Shown here: positions 34,849-44,602 of the stretch, one piece after another
Layout of the letters: each line of letters starts with the position of its first letter
Position numbering within the stretch: position 1 is the stretch's first letter
NCBI RefSeq assembly: GCF_041435355.1
Contig: NZ_CP108442.1
Span: forward strand, 8,120,501 to 8,184,500
DNA: 64,000 bases
DNA from: Streptomyces sp. NBC_01276
Lineage (GTDB): Bacteria; Actinomycetota; Actinomycetes; Streptomycetales; Streptomycetaceae
Direction of reading: 5' to 3'
Notes under the pieces: model-generated
Database searches by the model: none
What the model was told of the DNA's origin: nothing
The model's input: the letters and a program-made list of their open reading frames with translations, nothing else
Translations under genes and position numbers: made by a program

Positions 34849-35830
34849 GCTGCTGTGGTTCCTGGGTGTCGACTGGGACCGCGCGACTGAGACGGAGACC
34901 TCCGCACTCGTCGGATGGCTCCGCACCGCGCCGAACCCGCAGCGCCGCCGACGGAGCCCCAACTCGCCGCAGGCGGGCGCGGTCAACCCGCGCACCGGCA
35001 AGCCCTACCTCAAGGCCGGTTACGCGCCTGCCACGATCAACCACTGCCTGACCGTGGTCAGCGGCTTCTACGCCTACCACCGGCACTACAACCGCGGTCC
35101 GCTGATCAACCCGGTGCCTGAGTCGCAGGCACAGCGACGGGTCCTGGCTCACCGAGCTCCGGACGGCGAACTCCCGCAATTCCGACGGGCCCGGCTGCGC
35201 CAGCGGGTCCCCAAGACCGATCCGCGCTCGATTCCGGACAGGATGTGGGACGAGTTCTTTGCCGCGCAGACCTGCGACCGGGACCGGGCAGCCGTCCTGC
35301 TCTATGTCTCCAGCGGCTCGCGTGCCGGCGAACTCCTCCAAGTCACGCCAGGAGACATCGACTGGTCCAAGCAGCTGATCTGGGTGGTCACCAAGGGCCG
35401 GGACGACCGTGAGGCGGTCCCGGTCAGTCCGCAGGCCCTAATCGTCCTGGCCGCTTATCTCGACCACATCGGGCTGCCGGCGGCCGATCAGCCGGTCCTT
35501 CGCACACGCCGGGGTCCGGACCGGCCGCTGACCTACTGGGCGATGCGACGCGTGATCCAGCGGGTGAACGACAGGCTCGGCACGAACTGGACGCTGCACG
35601 ACCTGCGGCACACCGCCGCGATGCGGATGGCGAACGATCCGAACCTCACGCTCGCCCAGGTCCGGGTGATCCTGCGGCACAGCGACCTTGCGACCACCGG
35701 TCGCTACCTCAATGCCAGGGTCGAGGACCTCTTCGACGCCCTCCAAGCCCACTACACCCGGCCGCGCGTCGAGCGGACGATCGCACCGGGCTACGACCCC
35801 GACGATTTCAAGGCGGTGTTCGGTGCCTAG
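34849..35830 (+). pseudogene. Outer tyrosine recombinase, 3' part with complete catalytic core
   Basis: Continuation of the gene started at 32609: LLWFLGVDWDRATETETSAL, then VSSGSRAGELLQVTPGDIDW (catalytic Arg), LHDLRHTAAMRMAND (His-x-x-Arg) and ILRHSDLATTGRYLNARVED (His, Tyr). An accidental GTG at 34838 could still start a protein lacking about 70 N-terminal residues, leaving the active site intact. The stop overlaps the start of the next recombinase by eight bases, the coupling typical of recombinase trios and Tn554 tnpA-tnpB. Confidence 0.85.
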
Positions 35831-38135
35831 CCGCGCGACCATCGAGATCTACACCTCCCGGCACCGGCGACGGAACTACAGCGAGCCGCGCGAGGGAACC
35901 CAGTTCCAGCGGGCTCTGCTCCAGGCGGAGCCAGCCGCCCGCCCCGCCGTTCCACCGGCTCCGTTCGGAGACCTCTCCTCGATCGGGATCGAGGAGTTCT
36001 GTGTCTTGGTCACCGATCTTCTTCGAGGTAGAAACCGGTCGGTCGCCGAGAAACGACGGTCCGGTATCCGCGCACTCTTCGGCTACCTGGAGACCCTGCC
36101 CGGAGCCACCTGGCAGGAACGGTGGGACGCCAGCGTCTTCAAGGGCGAGGACGCCCAACCGGTGAACGTTCTGGCCCCGCCCGGCTCGACGGCCCGGCGC
36201 AACAGTCTCGTGGCAGCAGTGAAGCTGGCCTTCTGCATGCGGATCATCCAGCCCTGCCTCAGCGGGTTTCGCGCGAACAGGTTCCCCGGATACGCCGAAC
36301 AGTTCCGTCTCGCGCAGACAGACCCGCGCCTGGATGCTTTCTTCGAAGCAGCCAGCAACCACCCTCGGCTCAGCACGGTTCATCAAGACCGGGCCAAGTT
36401 CGATGTGACCTGCGCGCTCACGACGCAGGGCATCGCTTTTGCGGATCTCACCCCTGCTGCGCTGCTGCACTACTCCGTGGAGAACAAGCGGCTCGGTCTC
36501 ACTCACGGGGCCTGCCACCAGGACAGGACCCGGTATGCGGCCCGCGGGGCCTGGGAGGTGCTGCACGACATGGGGCACTTCCCGAACGGCACCGCACCCA
36601 CGCTGCGAAAGACCCTCGCGCAGGGACAGCACTCTGTCGAAGGGCTCGTCGACCGCTATGGGATCCAAGACGCCGAGGTCCGCCAGCTTCTGATCGATTA
36701 CCTGCTGCGTCGCAAGTCCGACACCGACTACACCACCCTGGACCAGCTCTCCCGCCAACTGGCCAGCACTTTCTGGGCCACCATCGAACAGATCAACCCG
36801 GAGCAGGCGGAACTTGCCCTGAGTTCGGAGGTCTATGACCAGTGGAGGGCGGAGATTCGATATTGGCAGCACGACAAGTCGAAGGTCCGCATGGACGTCG
36901 CGGCCGTGCTGCTGACGGTTCGCGGCCTCTACATGGACCTTCACACCTGGGCCGTTGCCGAACCCGAACGCTGGGCGCGATGGGTGGCTCCCTGCCCGAT
37001 CCTGCCGCGGGATCTCAAGGGCTTCGGCAAGCGCCGACGCGAGATCTACCAACGGATGGCAGACCGCACCCGGGTCCGCCAGCCGCTCCTGCCCGTGCTC
37101 GTCGAGCACGTCGAGTCCCGGCACGAGCACCTGAGCAGTCTCATCGAAGCCGCCCGCCTCGTCCCGCTTGGCACGGCGTTCGTCCACCGCGGCCGTCACT
37201 ACACCCGCAGCGACTCCCCGGAAGACCGCCGTCGGATCAGAACCGAGACGGGGCCGACGATCCGGATCGTCGACCAGGAAACGGGCAAGACGATCCACCT
37301 GGACCAGGTCGAAGAGCTGGCCTTCTGGGAGTGGGCCGCGGTCGAGATCCTCCGGCACAGCGGGATCCGAATCGAGGAGCTGACCGAGCTCACGCACCTC
37401 AGCATCCGCCAGTATCAGCGGCCCAACGGAGAGGTCATCGCCCTGCTGGTGATCGCTCCGTCCAAGGGCGAACGGGAACGTGTCATCCCGATGTCTCCCG
37501 ATCTCTTCCACGCCATCGCTCAGGTCGTCCGCCGCCAGACTCGGAACCGGCGGGCCATCCCGCTCGTCAGCCGCTACGACCCGCAGGAACGACTCTGGTC
37601 GGATCCCATGCCCTTCTTGTTCCAGCGCCAGCGGGGAACAGCCCACGACGTTCTTGCATCACGCACCATCGCGGGCATGCTGAGGCGGAGCTGCTACGAG
37701 ATCGCCCAGACTAATCCCGTGTTTGCCGACACGAAGTTCACCCCGCACGACTTCCGCAGGCTCTTCGCCACCGACATCGTCAACGGCGGCCTGCCCATCC
37801 ACGTCGGCGCCGCCCTGTTGGGACACCTGAACCTGCAGACCACCCAGGGCTACGTCGCGGTCTTCGCCGAGGACATCGTCCAGCACTACCAGGAGTTCCT
37901 GAACCACCGACGAAGCCAGCGCCCAGAGGGCGAATACTTCGATGTCACGCCGCAGGAGTGTGCGGAGTTCGAGGAGCACTTCGACAAGCGCAAGGTCGAA
38001 CTCGGGAACTGCGGCCGGCCCTACGGATCCTCCTGCCAGCACGAACACGCCTGCATCCGATGCCCCATGCTGCAGGTCAACCCGAAGATGCTGCCCAGGC
38101 TCGCGGAGATCGAAAGAGACCTGGTCCTGCGCCGC
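35823..38135 (+). CDS. Second outer recombinase (Tn554 TnpB-like), 3' end lost
   Basis: About 770 residues from GTG 35823, overlapping the preceding stop. A large N-terminal domain (about 1-480) precedes a tyrosine-recombinase core: Arg in LRHSGIRIEELTELTHL, Lys in APSKGERERVIPM, HDFRRLFATDIV, then LLGHLNLQTTQGYVAVF with the Tyr. A Cys/His-rich tail (GSSCQHEHACIRCPMLQVNP) is also typical of TnpB-like proteins. After EIERDLVLRRS the frame enters a signal-peptidase fragment, so the natural C-terminus, the third trio gene and the right end are missing. Confidence 0.85.
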
Positions 38136-38136
38136 A

Positions 38137-38745
38137 GCGTACGAGCCCGGCGCCTCCCGCCTCGCGCTGGGCGGCCGGCCCCTGGACGAGCCGTACGTGA
38201 AGGACGGCGACCCGACGGCCGGTTCTGCCGGGCCGTTCTCGGTCACGGTCCCGCAGGGGCGCGTCTTCCTGCTCGGCGACAACCGCGGCAACTCCGCCGA
38301 CTCCCGCTACCGCATGCGGATGACGCCGGGAGGCACCGTGCCGGTCACCCAGGTGCTCGGGGTGGCCCTCCCCGAGAAGGAGACCCTGCGCACCGGCGTC
38401 CTCTACGGCTCACTGATCATCGCGGGTGTCCTGGCCCTGCTGGCGTCCGCTGTCCTAGGCCTCCTCTGGCTGGCGGCCCGCCGGCGGCGGTCGGCCGTGC
38501 AGGGGGCCGGTCTGGGGAGCCATGGCGGTGGAACCCGCCGGTCCGCCGCGCCCGTGAGCGGTCCAGGGCGCCGTGTAACCGTCATGGGCAGCATGAGGCT
38601 GGCGTGGATCTCCTGGCCGGAGACGGCGGTGTTCGGGACGGGGGACCTGGGAGGGGTAGCGGATTTCGTCGGGCCACCGCAGCGCGTGCAGCGCAATCAC
38701 GTCGCCCTGACGGGGATTGACACACCCATTGTCAGCGGCCGCTGA
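38137..38745 (+). pseudogene. Type I signal peptidase, C-terminal fragment
   Basis: A frame starting at the junction reads SRLALGGRPLDEPYVKDGDP, FSVTVPQGRVFLLGDNRGNS and ADSRY. This is the conserved GDNRxxSxDSR box of S26 signal peptidases, followed by a C-terminal membrane helix (SLIIAGVLALLASAVLGLLW) and a basic tail. The catalytic Ser/Lys half is absent from the window. The fragment is fused to the truncated TnpB-like gene, so an element-borne deletion or insertion cut the host gene. Confidence 0.8.
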
Positions 38746-38758
38746 CAGCATCACCGCT

Positions 38759-39805
38759 ATGAACGCCACATATACCACCCCGCCGCGGCCGTTCGACGTC
38801 ACCCCGCTCTTCCCCCAACTGGCCCCGCTGGCCCGGACGGCGACCCGGCTGCACCCACGGCCGGGATCGCCGACCGTGCACGACAGCTCCGCCGGCGGTC
38901 CGCTCCTGTGGCCCGCCGACGAGCCGTGGCCCCACTGCGACGAGCCGCACGACAGCCGGGCGTCGCAAGTGCCCCGCTCCCCGGACGACGTCCGCATCCT
39001 CCGCCGCGATCTCGCCGCAGCGACCGAGCGGCTGCACCTCGACCCCGGGGCGCCCGAGGCCACCCCCGAGGAGCGGGCGAACTGGGAGCGGCTCAAGGAG
39101 GGCCGCCCGTGGTTCGACGGCCCGACGCCCCTACTGCCCGTCGCCCAGCTCTACGCCCGCGACATCCCCTTCCCCTGCCCGCCCGACGCGGACCTGCTCC
39201 AAGTCATGTGGTGCCCCTTCGACCACGAGATGGCACACCCCAAGACCGCCCTGTTCTGGCGGTCCTCCGCCACCGTCACCGACGTCCTCGACGCACCGCC
39301 CGAGCCGCCGATCGTCCAGGACGGCTGGTACCTCCCGGAGCCGTGCCTGTTCTCACCGGAGCAGGTCACCGACTACCCCCACCCCAGCGAGCTGAGCAAT
39401 GAGCTTCGAGACCAGTTGGACGACGCGAGCCGTTGGGCGACGATCGACCCCGCGCAGTACAACGCGTACGCGGACGATCCGGGCGAGCTCTACCTGAACA
39501 ACCTCTGCACCGCCCCGGGCTGGAAGACCGGCGGCTGGACCCGCTGGAGCCCCACCGACCCCGTCGACCGCGCCTGCCCGGAGTGCGGCACAGAGGAGGT
39601 CCCGCTCCTCACCATTGCCTCCTCGGAATGGGACGGCGGCAGCGCGACCTGGATCGCCGAGGAGGACCGGCCGACCCCGGGCCCGCCGCCCCTGGGCGCC
39701 CGGGACGGCAACTTCACCTTGATCGACATCGCCGGTGGCAACAATCTGCAGCTCCACGTCTGCCCGTCTTCTCCGTACCACCCCCACTGCGAACTGCTCC
39801 AGTGA
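38759..39805 (+). CDS. DUF1963 (YwqG-like) family protein
   Basis: A 348-residue cytoplasmic protein starting at ATG 38759. It has GGPLLWPADEPWPHC near 43-58, LLPVAQLYARDIPFPCPP near 125, LLQVMWCPFDHE, KTGGWTRWSPTDPVDRACPE and a CPEC..EVPLLTIASSEWDGG segment near the end. These match the YwqG/DUF1963 layout with its GG-W and Cys-x-x-Cys features. The family's biochemical role is unclear; some members act as immunity-type proteins in polymorphic toxin loci. The gene stands alone. Confidence 0.8.
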   Translation: MNATYTTPPRPFDVTPLFPQLAPLARTATRLHPRPGSPTVHDSSAGGPLLWPADEPWPHCDEPHDSRASQVPRSPDDVRILRRDLAAATERLHLDPGAPEATPEERANWERLKEGRPWFDGPTPLLPVAQLYARDIPFPCPPDADLLQVMWCPFDHEMAHPKTALFWRSSATVTDVLDAPPEPPIVQDGWYLPEPCLFSPEQVTDYPHPSELSNELRDQLDDASRWATIDPAQYNAYADDPGELYLNNLCTAPGWKTGGWTRWSPTDPVDRACPECGTEEVPLLTIASSEWDGGSATWIAEEDRPTPGPPPLGARDGNFTLIDIAGGNNLQLHVCPSSPYHPHCELLQ

Positions 39806-39885
39806 GCTCGTGCGAAGTCCTCCGCGCCGACGCCCACGCCACAATCGGCACCGCGATCGACTCTCCGGTCAGCAGCCTTGGCCAA

Positions 39886-40090
39886 CTACCAGGTGATCCA
39901 AACGACGGGTCCCAGGGGCGGACGGGGCCCGGCGTATCCGTGGCTCTGGATCTCCTTCCAGAGGGTCCAGGCGTTCGTGCAGCCCTCGGCCCACCGCTCG
40001 TGCAAGTACGGCTTGAAGTCGTCGAGCTTCGTTGCGGTTCTGCCACTGGCCTTGGAAGAGGAATTCCGGAGAAGTTGAGCCAGAACCTGA
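39886..40090 (-). pseudogene. ISL3-family transposase remnant
   Basis: The minus strand encodes TATKLDDFKPYLHERWAEGC, TNAWTLWKEIQSHGYAGP, the linker and second HTH region typical of ISL3 transposases. It is followed by nonsense. The adjacent 40074-40096 sequence is repeated in degraded form at 60974-60998 and 61881-61906. Confidence 0.7.
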
Positions 40091-40161
40091 GTCCGGAGAA
40101 CGCTTCGTCGGTGTGTCGGGGTGTTGAGGGGCTCGATGAACGGGACGGATACCGTCCTGGC

Positions 40162-40890
40162 ATGACACAAAAGTTCGAATTTGCTGCGTCTCTTGCCGAA
40201 GGCATCGAAGGCCGTAGAGGTGCATGGAGCTTCATCCAGGGCTTCGCTGCCCACTGGGCTGATGCCCTGGAGAGCGGTGACGGGTGGGCGGAGGCCGATC
40301 TGGTCGCTGCTGAGGAGAGGCTGGGTGTCTGGCTGCCGGCAGCGTTGCGTGAGGCATATCTGTTGTTCGGGCGCCGCCGGGACCTCATCAGCAACCACGA
40401 TGTGCTGCTCGGCCCGGCCGAGCTGTATGTGGATGACGCCAATGAGGCACTGGTCTTGCGTCATGAGAACCAGGGAGCCGCATCATGGGGCATCCTCCTC
40501 GACAGCCTCCAGGACGAAGATCCTGCGGTGTTCATGCGACCTGACCTCGCCGACAAGAGCACCGAGCGCTGGGAGAAGTGGCTGGAGCGTCTTTCGCTTT
40601 GCTTCGTCGAGATCGTGCTGTCTGAGTCTCTGCAGGCCGATGAAGAGCTTTGCGATTTCCTCGACCCAGACGACACCAGCATCGGGCTGCTGGAGGAGAT
40701 CGCCGTCCGGCTGCCTTTCCCCGTCTATCCCATCGGTGAGGAGGAGTACGCAAGTCGCTGGTTCCTGGGCCAGGACGTCCTTCTCCGTGACGACGACGGC
40801 GCTGCCGTTCTGGCCCGCGGTCGGACGTCAGAAGACCTCGACCGCGTTCGTGACCTGATCCCGGGTGACTGGCTCAACGACTGTCGCTGA
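40162..40890 (+). CDS. SMI1/KNR4 (SUKH) family protein
   Basis: A 242-residue protein from ATG 40162. The SUKH core shows as WAEADLVAAEERLGVWLPAA, LREAYLLFGRRRDLISNHDV, LLGPAELYVDDANEALVLRH and ENQGAASWGILLDSLQDEDP. The pattern of an E-x-x-L-x-x-P-x-x-x-R/Y-x-x-F helix, L-x-P, Q-x-x-W and D-x-P-V is typical of this fold. SUKH proteins often neutralise polymorphic toxins by direct binding, but no toxin gene is visible here. It is slightly less GC-biased than neighbours and is followed by an ankyrin gene fragment. Confidence 0.85.
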   Translation: MTQKFEFAASLAEGIEGRRGAWSFIQGFAAHWADALESGDGWAEADLVAAEERLGVWLPAALREAYLLFGRRRDLISNHDVLLGPAELYVDDANEALVLRHENQGAASWGILLDSLQDEDPAVFMRPDLADKSTERWEKWLERLSLCFVEIVLSESLQADEELCDFLDPDDTSIGLLEEIAVRLPFPVYPIGEEEYASRWFLGQDVLLRDDDGAAVLARGRTSEDLDRVRDLIPGDWLNDCR

Positions 40891-41005
40891 CCACGTCCCG
40901 GGCCTCATCCGGCCGAAGCGTCGGCGCCGGAGTCAGAGGCCATCTCGATTGGCTGCCGACGGCTCGCCGTTGGTGGAGGCATCTCGACCGTTGTTGAATG
41001 CGGTG

Positions 41006-41230
41006 ATGAGTGACTTCTGGACGCCAGCCCATCACGCGGTCGAGCACGAGGATGCGGAAGCCCTGGCCCGCTTGCTCGCCAGCGGTTCCGATCCCGATGA
41101 GGTCTTCAGCGATATGACGCTGCTGACGCACGCGATCGATACGAGCAATGCTCAAGACCTGTGGATCGGTTTCGGGGTGGCACGCGGAGGGCGTACCTTC
41201 CCGAATGGTCCTTTGATGGTCACCGAGTAG
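41006..41230 (+). pseudogene. Ankyrin-repeat protein, truncated by IS256-type sequence
   Basis: From ATG 41006 the frame reads SDFWTPAHHAVEHEDAEALA, RLLASGSDPDEVFSDMTLLT and HAIDTS, a canonical ankyrin start. After about 45 residues it enters unrelated sequence (QDLWIGFGVARGGRTFPNGP) and stops. The rest of the repeats are lost. Ankyrin proteins of this size are common immunity-type neighbours of SUKH genes. Confidence 0.65.
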
Positions 41231-41265
41231 GCCCGCGTTGCAGCGCGGGTCGGGAAGGCACGCCC

Positions 41266-42340
41266 GTGCTCAGCGTAGTGAATGCCGACGGTTCGACGGA
41301 GTCCGGCTCCCTGATCGAAGAGATCGTCCGTGAGGGTGCCCGCCGGATGCTGGCCGCCGCACTGGAGGCGTAAGCCAACCAGTGCATAGCCGAGTTGGCG
41401 GCCGAGACGGACGAGCGGGGGCACCGCCTGGTAGTCCGCAACGGCTACCACCGGTCCCGGACCCCGGCCCGGTCGAGGTCACCGCGCCGCGGGTGAACGA
41501 CCGCCGCGTGGACGAGTCCACCGGCGAGCGCAAGCGGTTCTCCTCGAAGATCCTGGCGCCGTGGTGCCGCAGGTCGCCCAAGGCCAGTGAGGTGCTGCCG
41601 CTGCTCTACCTGCACGGCCTGTCGTCGGGGGACTTCGTACCCGCGCTTGAGCGGTTCCTCGGCTCAGCCGCCGGGCTGTCGCCGGCCACGGTTACCCGAC
41701 TGACCAAGCAGTGGGGCGACGACCACGCCGTCTTCCAGGCCCGGGACCTGTCCGACCGGGACTTCGTCTACGTGTGGGCCGACGGGGGTGCACCCCAAGA
41801 TCCGGTTGGGGCAGGCGCACTCTTGCGTCCTGGTCCTGCTCGGGGTTCGGCTGGACGGCACGAAGGAGCTGATCGCGCTCGCGGAGGGGCTGCGGGATTC
41901 CACGGACTCGTGGGCGGACCTGCTGCGGGACTGCCGCCGCCGGGGCATGCGCGACCCCGAACTGGTTGTCGGCGACGGGGCGATGGGGCTGTGGCGGGCC
42001 TTGGCCGAGGCGTTCCCTGCGGCCCGCCATCAGAGGTGTTGGGTTCACAAATCCCGCAATGTCACAAATGCCCTGCCGAAGTCCGCGCAGCCGGGCGCGT
42101 TGAAGGCGATGCAGGAGATCTACAACGCCGAGGACCGCGCCCACGCCGAGCATGCGGTCGAGGCGTTCGCGAAGACCTACGGCGCGAAGTGGCCCAAGGC
42201 CGTCGCGAAGATCACCGCAGACGCCGATGAGCTGCTGGCGTTCTACGACTTCCCGGCCGAGCACTGGATCCATCTGCGGACCACGACCGCGCGGCGCGTT
42301 TCTCAGGTCGGTTCGTTGAGACAGCGCGCGAACACGCCAG
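41266..42340 (+). pseudogene. IS256-family transposase with stops and frameshifts
   Basis: GTG 41266 begins LSVVNADGSTESGSLIEEIV, REGARRMLAAALEA, then a premature TAA. Other frames continue VNDRRVDESTGERKRFSSKI, SPKASEVLPLLYLHGLSSGD and TVTRLTKQWGDDHAVFQARD. From 41788 come HPKIRLGQAHSCVLVLLGVR, GDGAMGLWRALAEAFP, RCWVHKSRNVTNALPKSA and DFPAEHWIHLRTT. These are the catalytic and C-helical parts of IS256 Mutator-type enzymes. Homology stops near 42290, before the conserved N-P-I-E-S-T-F. The region 42341-42565 holds nothing recognised. Confidence 0.85.
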
Positions 42341-42565
42341 TGAAACAGCGATGAAGCACGTACAAGGCGCTGACCTTGCTGAAGGTTCTTGCTCGGTCCG
42401 ATCCTCCTCGACCCCGGAAGCGGGCTACCACGCTCTCGACACCCGCACCGGTCCGTGACTTCCTGAACAACCTCGGCCCGAATCCCGCCGCGGCCAGGTG
42501 GGTGAGCTCGCGCATCTGGCGAACGCGGCGAACTCGTGGTCGGCGATCGTTCTTCTCACCCTGCC

Positions 42566-43249
42566 CTACCGTCTACCCGGCGTGAGTCCGTTCTCGTAGG
42601 CGATGATCGCCAGGTGGACGCGGTCCCGGGCTTCGAGCTTGGCGAACAGACGTGCGACATGGGTCTTCGCCGTCGCCGCGCTGATCACCAACCGCTCGGC
42701 TATCTCGGCATTCGACAGTCCCTGTCCGACCAGTGCCAGCACCTCGCGCTCCCGGTCGGTGATCTCTGCGATGAGACGTGAGTCCTGGGCGGGCGCGGTG
42801 TCCGGTTCGGGGGCCGCGGAGCCGGACGTTCCGGCGAAGTCGGCGATCAGCCGTCGGGTGACGCTCGGCGCGATCAACGCGTCGCCGGCCGCCACCACGC
42901 GGATCGCTTCCAGGATCGCGTCCAGGGCCATGCTCTTGAGCAGGAATCCGCTGGCCCCGGCGCGCAGTGCGCCGTAGACGTACTCGTCGTCGTCGAAGGT
43001 CGTCAGCACCAAGACCTTGGGCGGGGCCGGCTCGGCGGTCGCCTGCCGGGTCGCCTCGATCCCGTCCATGCCCGGCATCCGGATGTCCATCACCACGACG
43101 TCCGGCCGTAGTTCACGCACGAGGCGCACCGCCTCGCGGCCGTCGCCGGCCTCGCCGACCACCTCCAGGTCGGCGGTGTCGCCGATCAGGATCGCGAGCC
43201 CGAGCAGCATCAGGGGTTGGTCGTCGGCCAGCAGCACCCGCACGCTCAT
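42566..43249 (-). CDS. NarL/LuxR-type response regulator
   Basis: A 227-residue regulator from ATG 43249. The receiver domain has acidic VLLADDQ, phosphoacceptor Asp in VVVMDIRMPGMDG near 53, VLTTFDDD and the conserved Lys in GFLLKSM. The C-terminal LuxR HTH reads ITDREREVLALVGQGLSNAE, IAERLVISAATAKTHVARLF. Its ATG overlaps the stop of the sensor kinase gene (ATGA), so they form a translationally coupled two-component system. Targets are unknown; the divergent hydrolase gene is a candidate. Confidence 0.95.
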   Translation of the reverse strand: MSVRVLLADDQPLMLLGLAILIGDTADLEVVGEAGDGREAVRLVRELRPDVVVMDIRMPGMDGIEATRQATAEPAPPKVLVLTTFDDDEYVYGALRAGASGFLLKSMALDAILEAIRVVAAGDALIAPSVTRRLIADFAGTSGSAAPEPDTAPAQDSRLIAEITDREREVLALVGQGLSNAEIAERLVISAATAKTHVARLFAKLEARDRVHLAIIAYENGLTPGRR

Positions 43250-44460
43250 GCCGGGAGCCTCGCCGTCACCCGGAATCCGCCCTCCGGACGCCGGCCCGCG
43301 CTGAACTGGCCGGACAGCAACGTCACCCGCTCGCGCATGCCGAGCAGGCCGAAGCCGCTCCCGCCGGCCGCCGCCGAGGGCCTCGGACGGCCGGGCGTGC
43401 CGGGACCGTCGTCCCCGTCGTCCACCACCTCGATCCTCACTCCTGTCGGCTCGTAACCGACCGCGACCCGGCACGTCCGCGCCCCGGAATGCCGCACCAC
43501 GTTCGTCACCGACTCCTGGACGATCCGGAACGCCGACAGCTCGATCTCCGGCGGCAGCGGACGCTGCTCGCCCTGCCAGGTCACGTGGACCCGCACCCCG
43601 GCGTCGGCCGTGCGTTCGGCGAGCCGCGGGATATCGGCCAGGCTGCCGGCCGGCGCCAGCGGAGCGGCCCCCGGCATGGCGTCGTCCGGCTCGGCGCGGC
43701 GGAGCGCCCCGAGCATGCGCTGCAGCTCCAGCAGCGTCTCCCGGCCGGTGGTCTCGATGCCGGTCAGCGCCTGCCGCGTCTGCTCGGGCTTGGTGTCCAC
43801 GACCCGCGCCGCCGCTCCCGACAGCACCGTGATGATCCCGATGCTGTGCGCGACGCTGTCGTGCAGTTCGCGGGCGATCCGCAGCCGCTCGGCCATGACG
43901 GCGCGGGCCGCCCTCTGCTCATGCAAGGCTCCGAGGTATTCACGGCGTTTGCGATACACCCCCCCGAAGACCCACGCGACCGCGAACCACAACGCAAACT
44001 GCCCGGCCCACTGGGCCGCGTCGCCGATGTTCTCCCCGGGGTAGACGTTGATGTTCTCGACGAACGCGGCCACGACGGCCGCGACGGAGCCGACGGCGGC
44101 AGCCTTCGGCCGCCGGACGGCGAGGTACCCGCCCAAGACGACGAGCAGGACGAACACGATCCAGGGCCGCACGCCGAAGATGTCGCCGAGGACCGATTCG
44201 CCCAGGATCGCCGCGAAGACCGCCGCCGGCAGACGGCGCATCAGCAGAACCGGAAGGGCGAGCACGACGCACAGACCCATCATCTGGATCTGGAAGGGCC
44301 CGAGGCCGGGAAACCGGAACAGGCCTTCGTGGTGCGGAACCTGAGCGATCGACCAGCAGAGCATCACCGCGTAGAAGCAGGCGGTGGCCAGCACCACGGC
44401 CTGGTCCGTCAGCCAGGTCATGCGCTCCGATGTCGAGAGACGCTGGAGAAGCTCTTCCAT
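43246..44460 (-). CDS. Sensor histidine kinase (HisKA_3 type)
   Basis: A 404-residue membrane kinase from ATG 44460. It has five or six hydrophobic helices (about 15-165) and a dimerisation/phosphotransfer box ERLRIARELHDSVAHSIGI with the His near 199. The C-terminal ATPase has VQESVTNVVRHSGA (N box, near 315), VVDDGDDGPGTP and GFGLLGMRERV. No large extracellular domain exists, so sensing is probably within the membrane, as in DesK-like kinases. It is cotranscribed with the overlapping response regulator. Confidence 0.93.
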   Translation of the reverse strand: MEELLQRLSTSERMTWLTDQAVVLATACFYAVMLCWSIAQVPHHEGLFRFPGLGPFQIQMMGLCVVLALPVLLMRRLPAAVFAAILGESVLGDIFGVRPWIVFVLLVVLGGYLAVRRPKAAAVGSVAAVVAAFVENINVYPGENIGDAAQWAGQFALWFAVAWVFGGVYRKRREYLGALHEQRAARAVMAERLRIARELHDSVAHSIGIITVLSGAAARVVDTKPEQTRQALTGIETTGRETLLELQRMLGALRRAEPDDAMPGAAPLAPAGSLADIPRLAERTADAGVRVHVTWQGEQRPLPPEIELSAFRIVQESVTNVVRHSGARTCRVAVGYEPTGVRIEVVDDGDDGPGTPGRPRPSAAAGGSGFGLLGMRERVTLLSGQFSAGRRPEGGFRVTARLPA

Positions 44461-44602
44461 ACGGAGATCGTATTCAGCGGCGTCGGCTCCGCGCGTCGTC
44501 CCGGGGATGTACGCGGGGTACACCCCCGGGCCGACGGCCTGGGGAACGGTGACATCCACCGGCCGACGCGACGGAGGAGCTGCGGAACCTAGCGTCGATC
44601 CC
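44461..44602. promoter_or_regulatory. Divergent promoter region between two-component operon and hydrolase
   Basis: 142 bases separate the kinase and hydrolase starts. The region contains GTAC-centred repeats (ATGTACGCGGGGTACACCC near 44506-44525) that could be a regulator site. No hexamers are clear enough to assign. The arrangement suggests the response regulator controls the hydrolase. Confidence 0.35.

Noticed and set aside
34150..34890. Plus-strand open frame of 246 codons
   Set aside because: It overlaps the zinc-ribbon gene in antisense; the minus-strand reading has organised Cys motifs and a better amino-acid pattern.
35808..37646. 612-codon minus-strand open frame
   Set aside because: It is antisense to the TnpB-like recombinase, which has all catalytic motifs; typical high-GC shadow frame.
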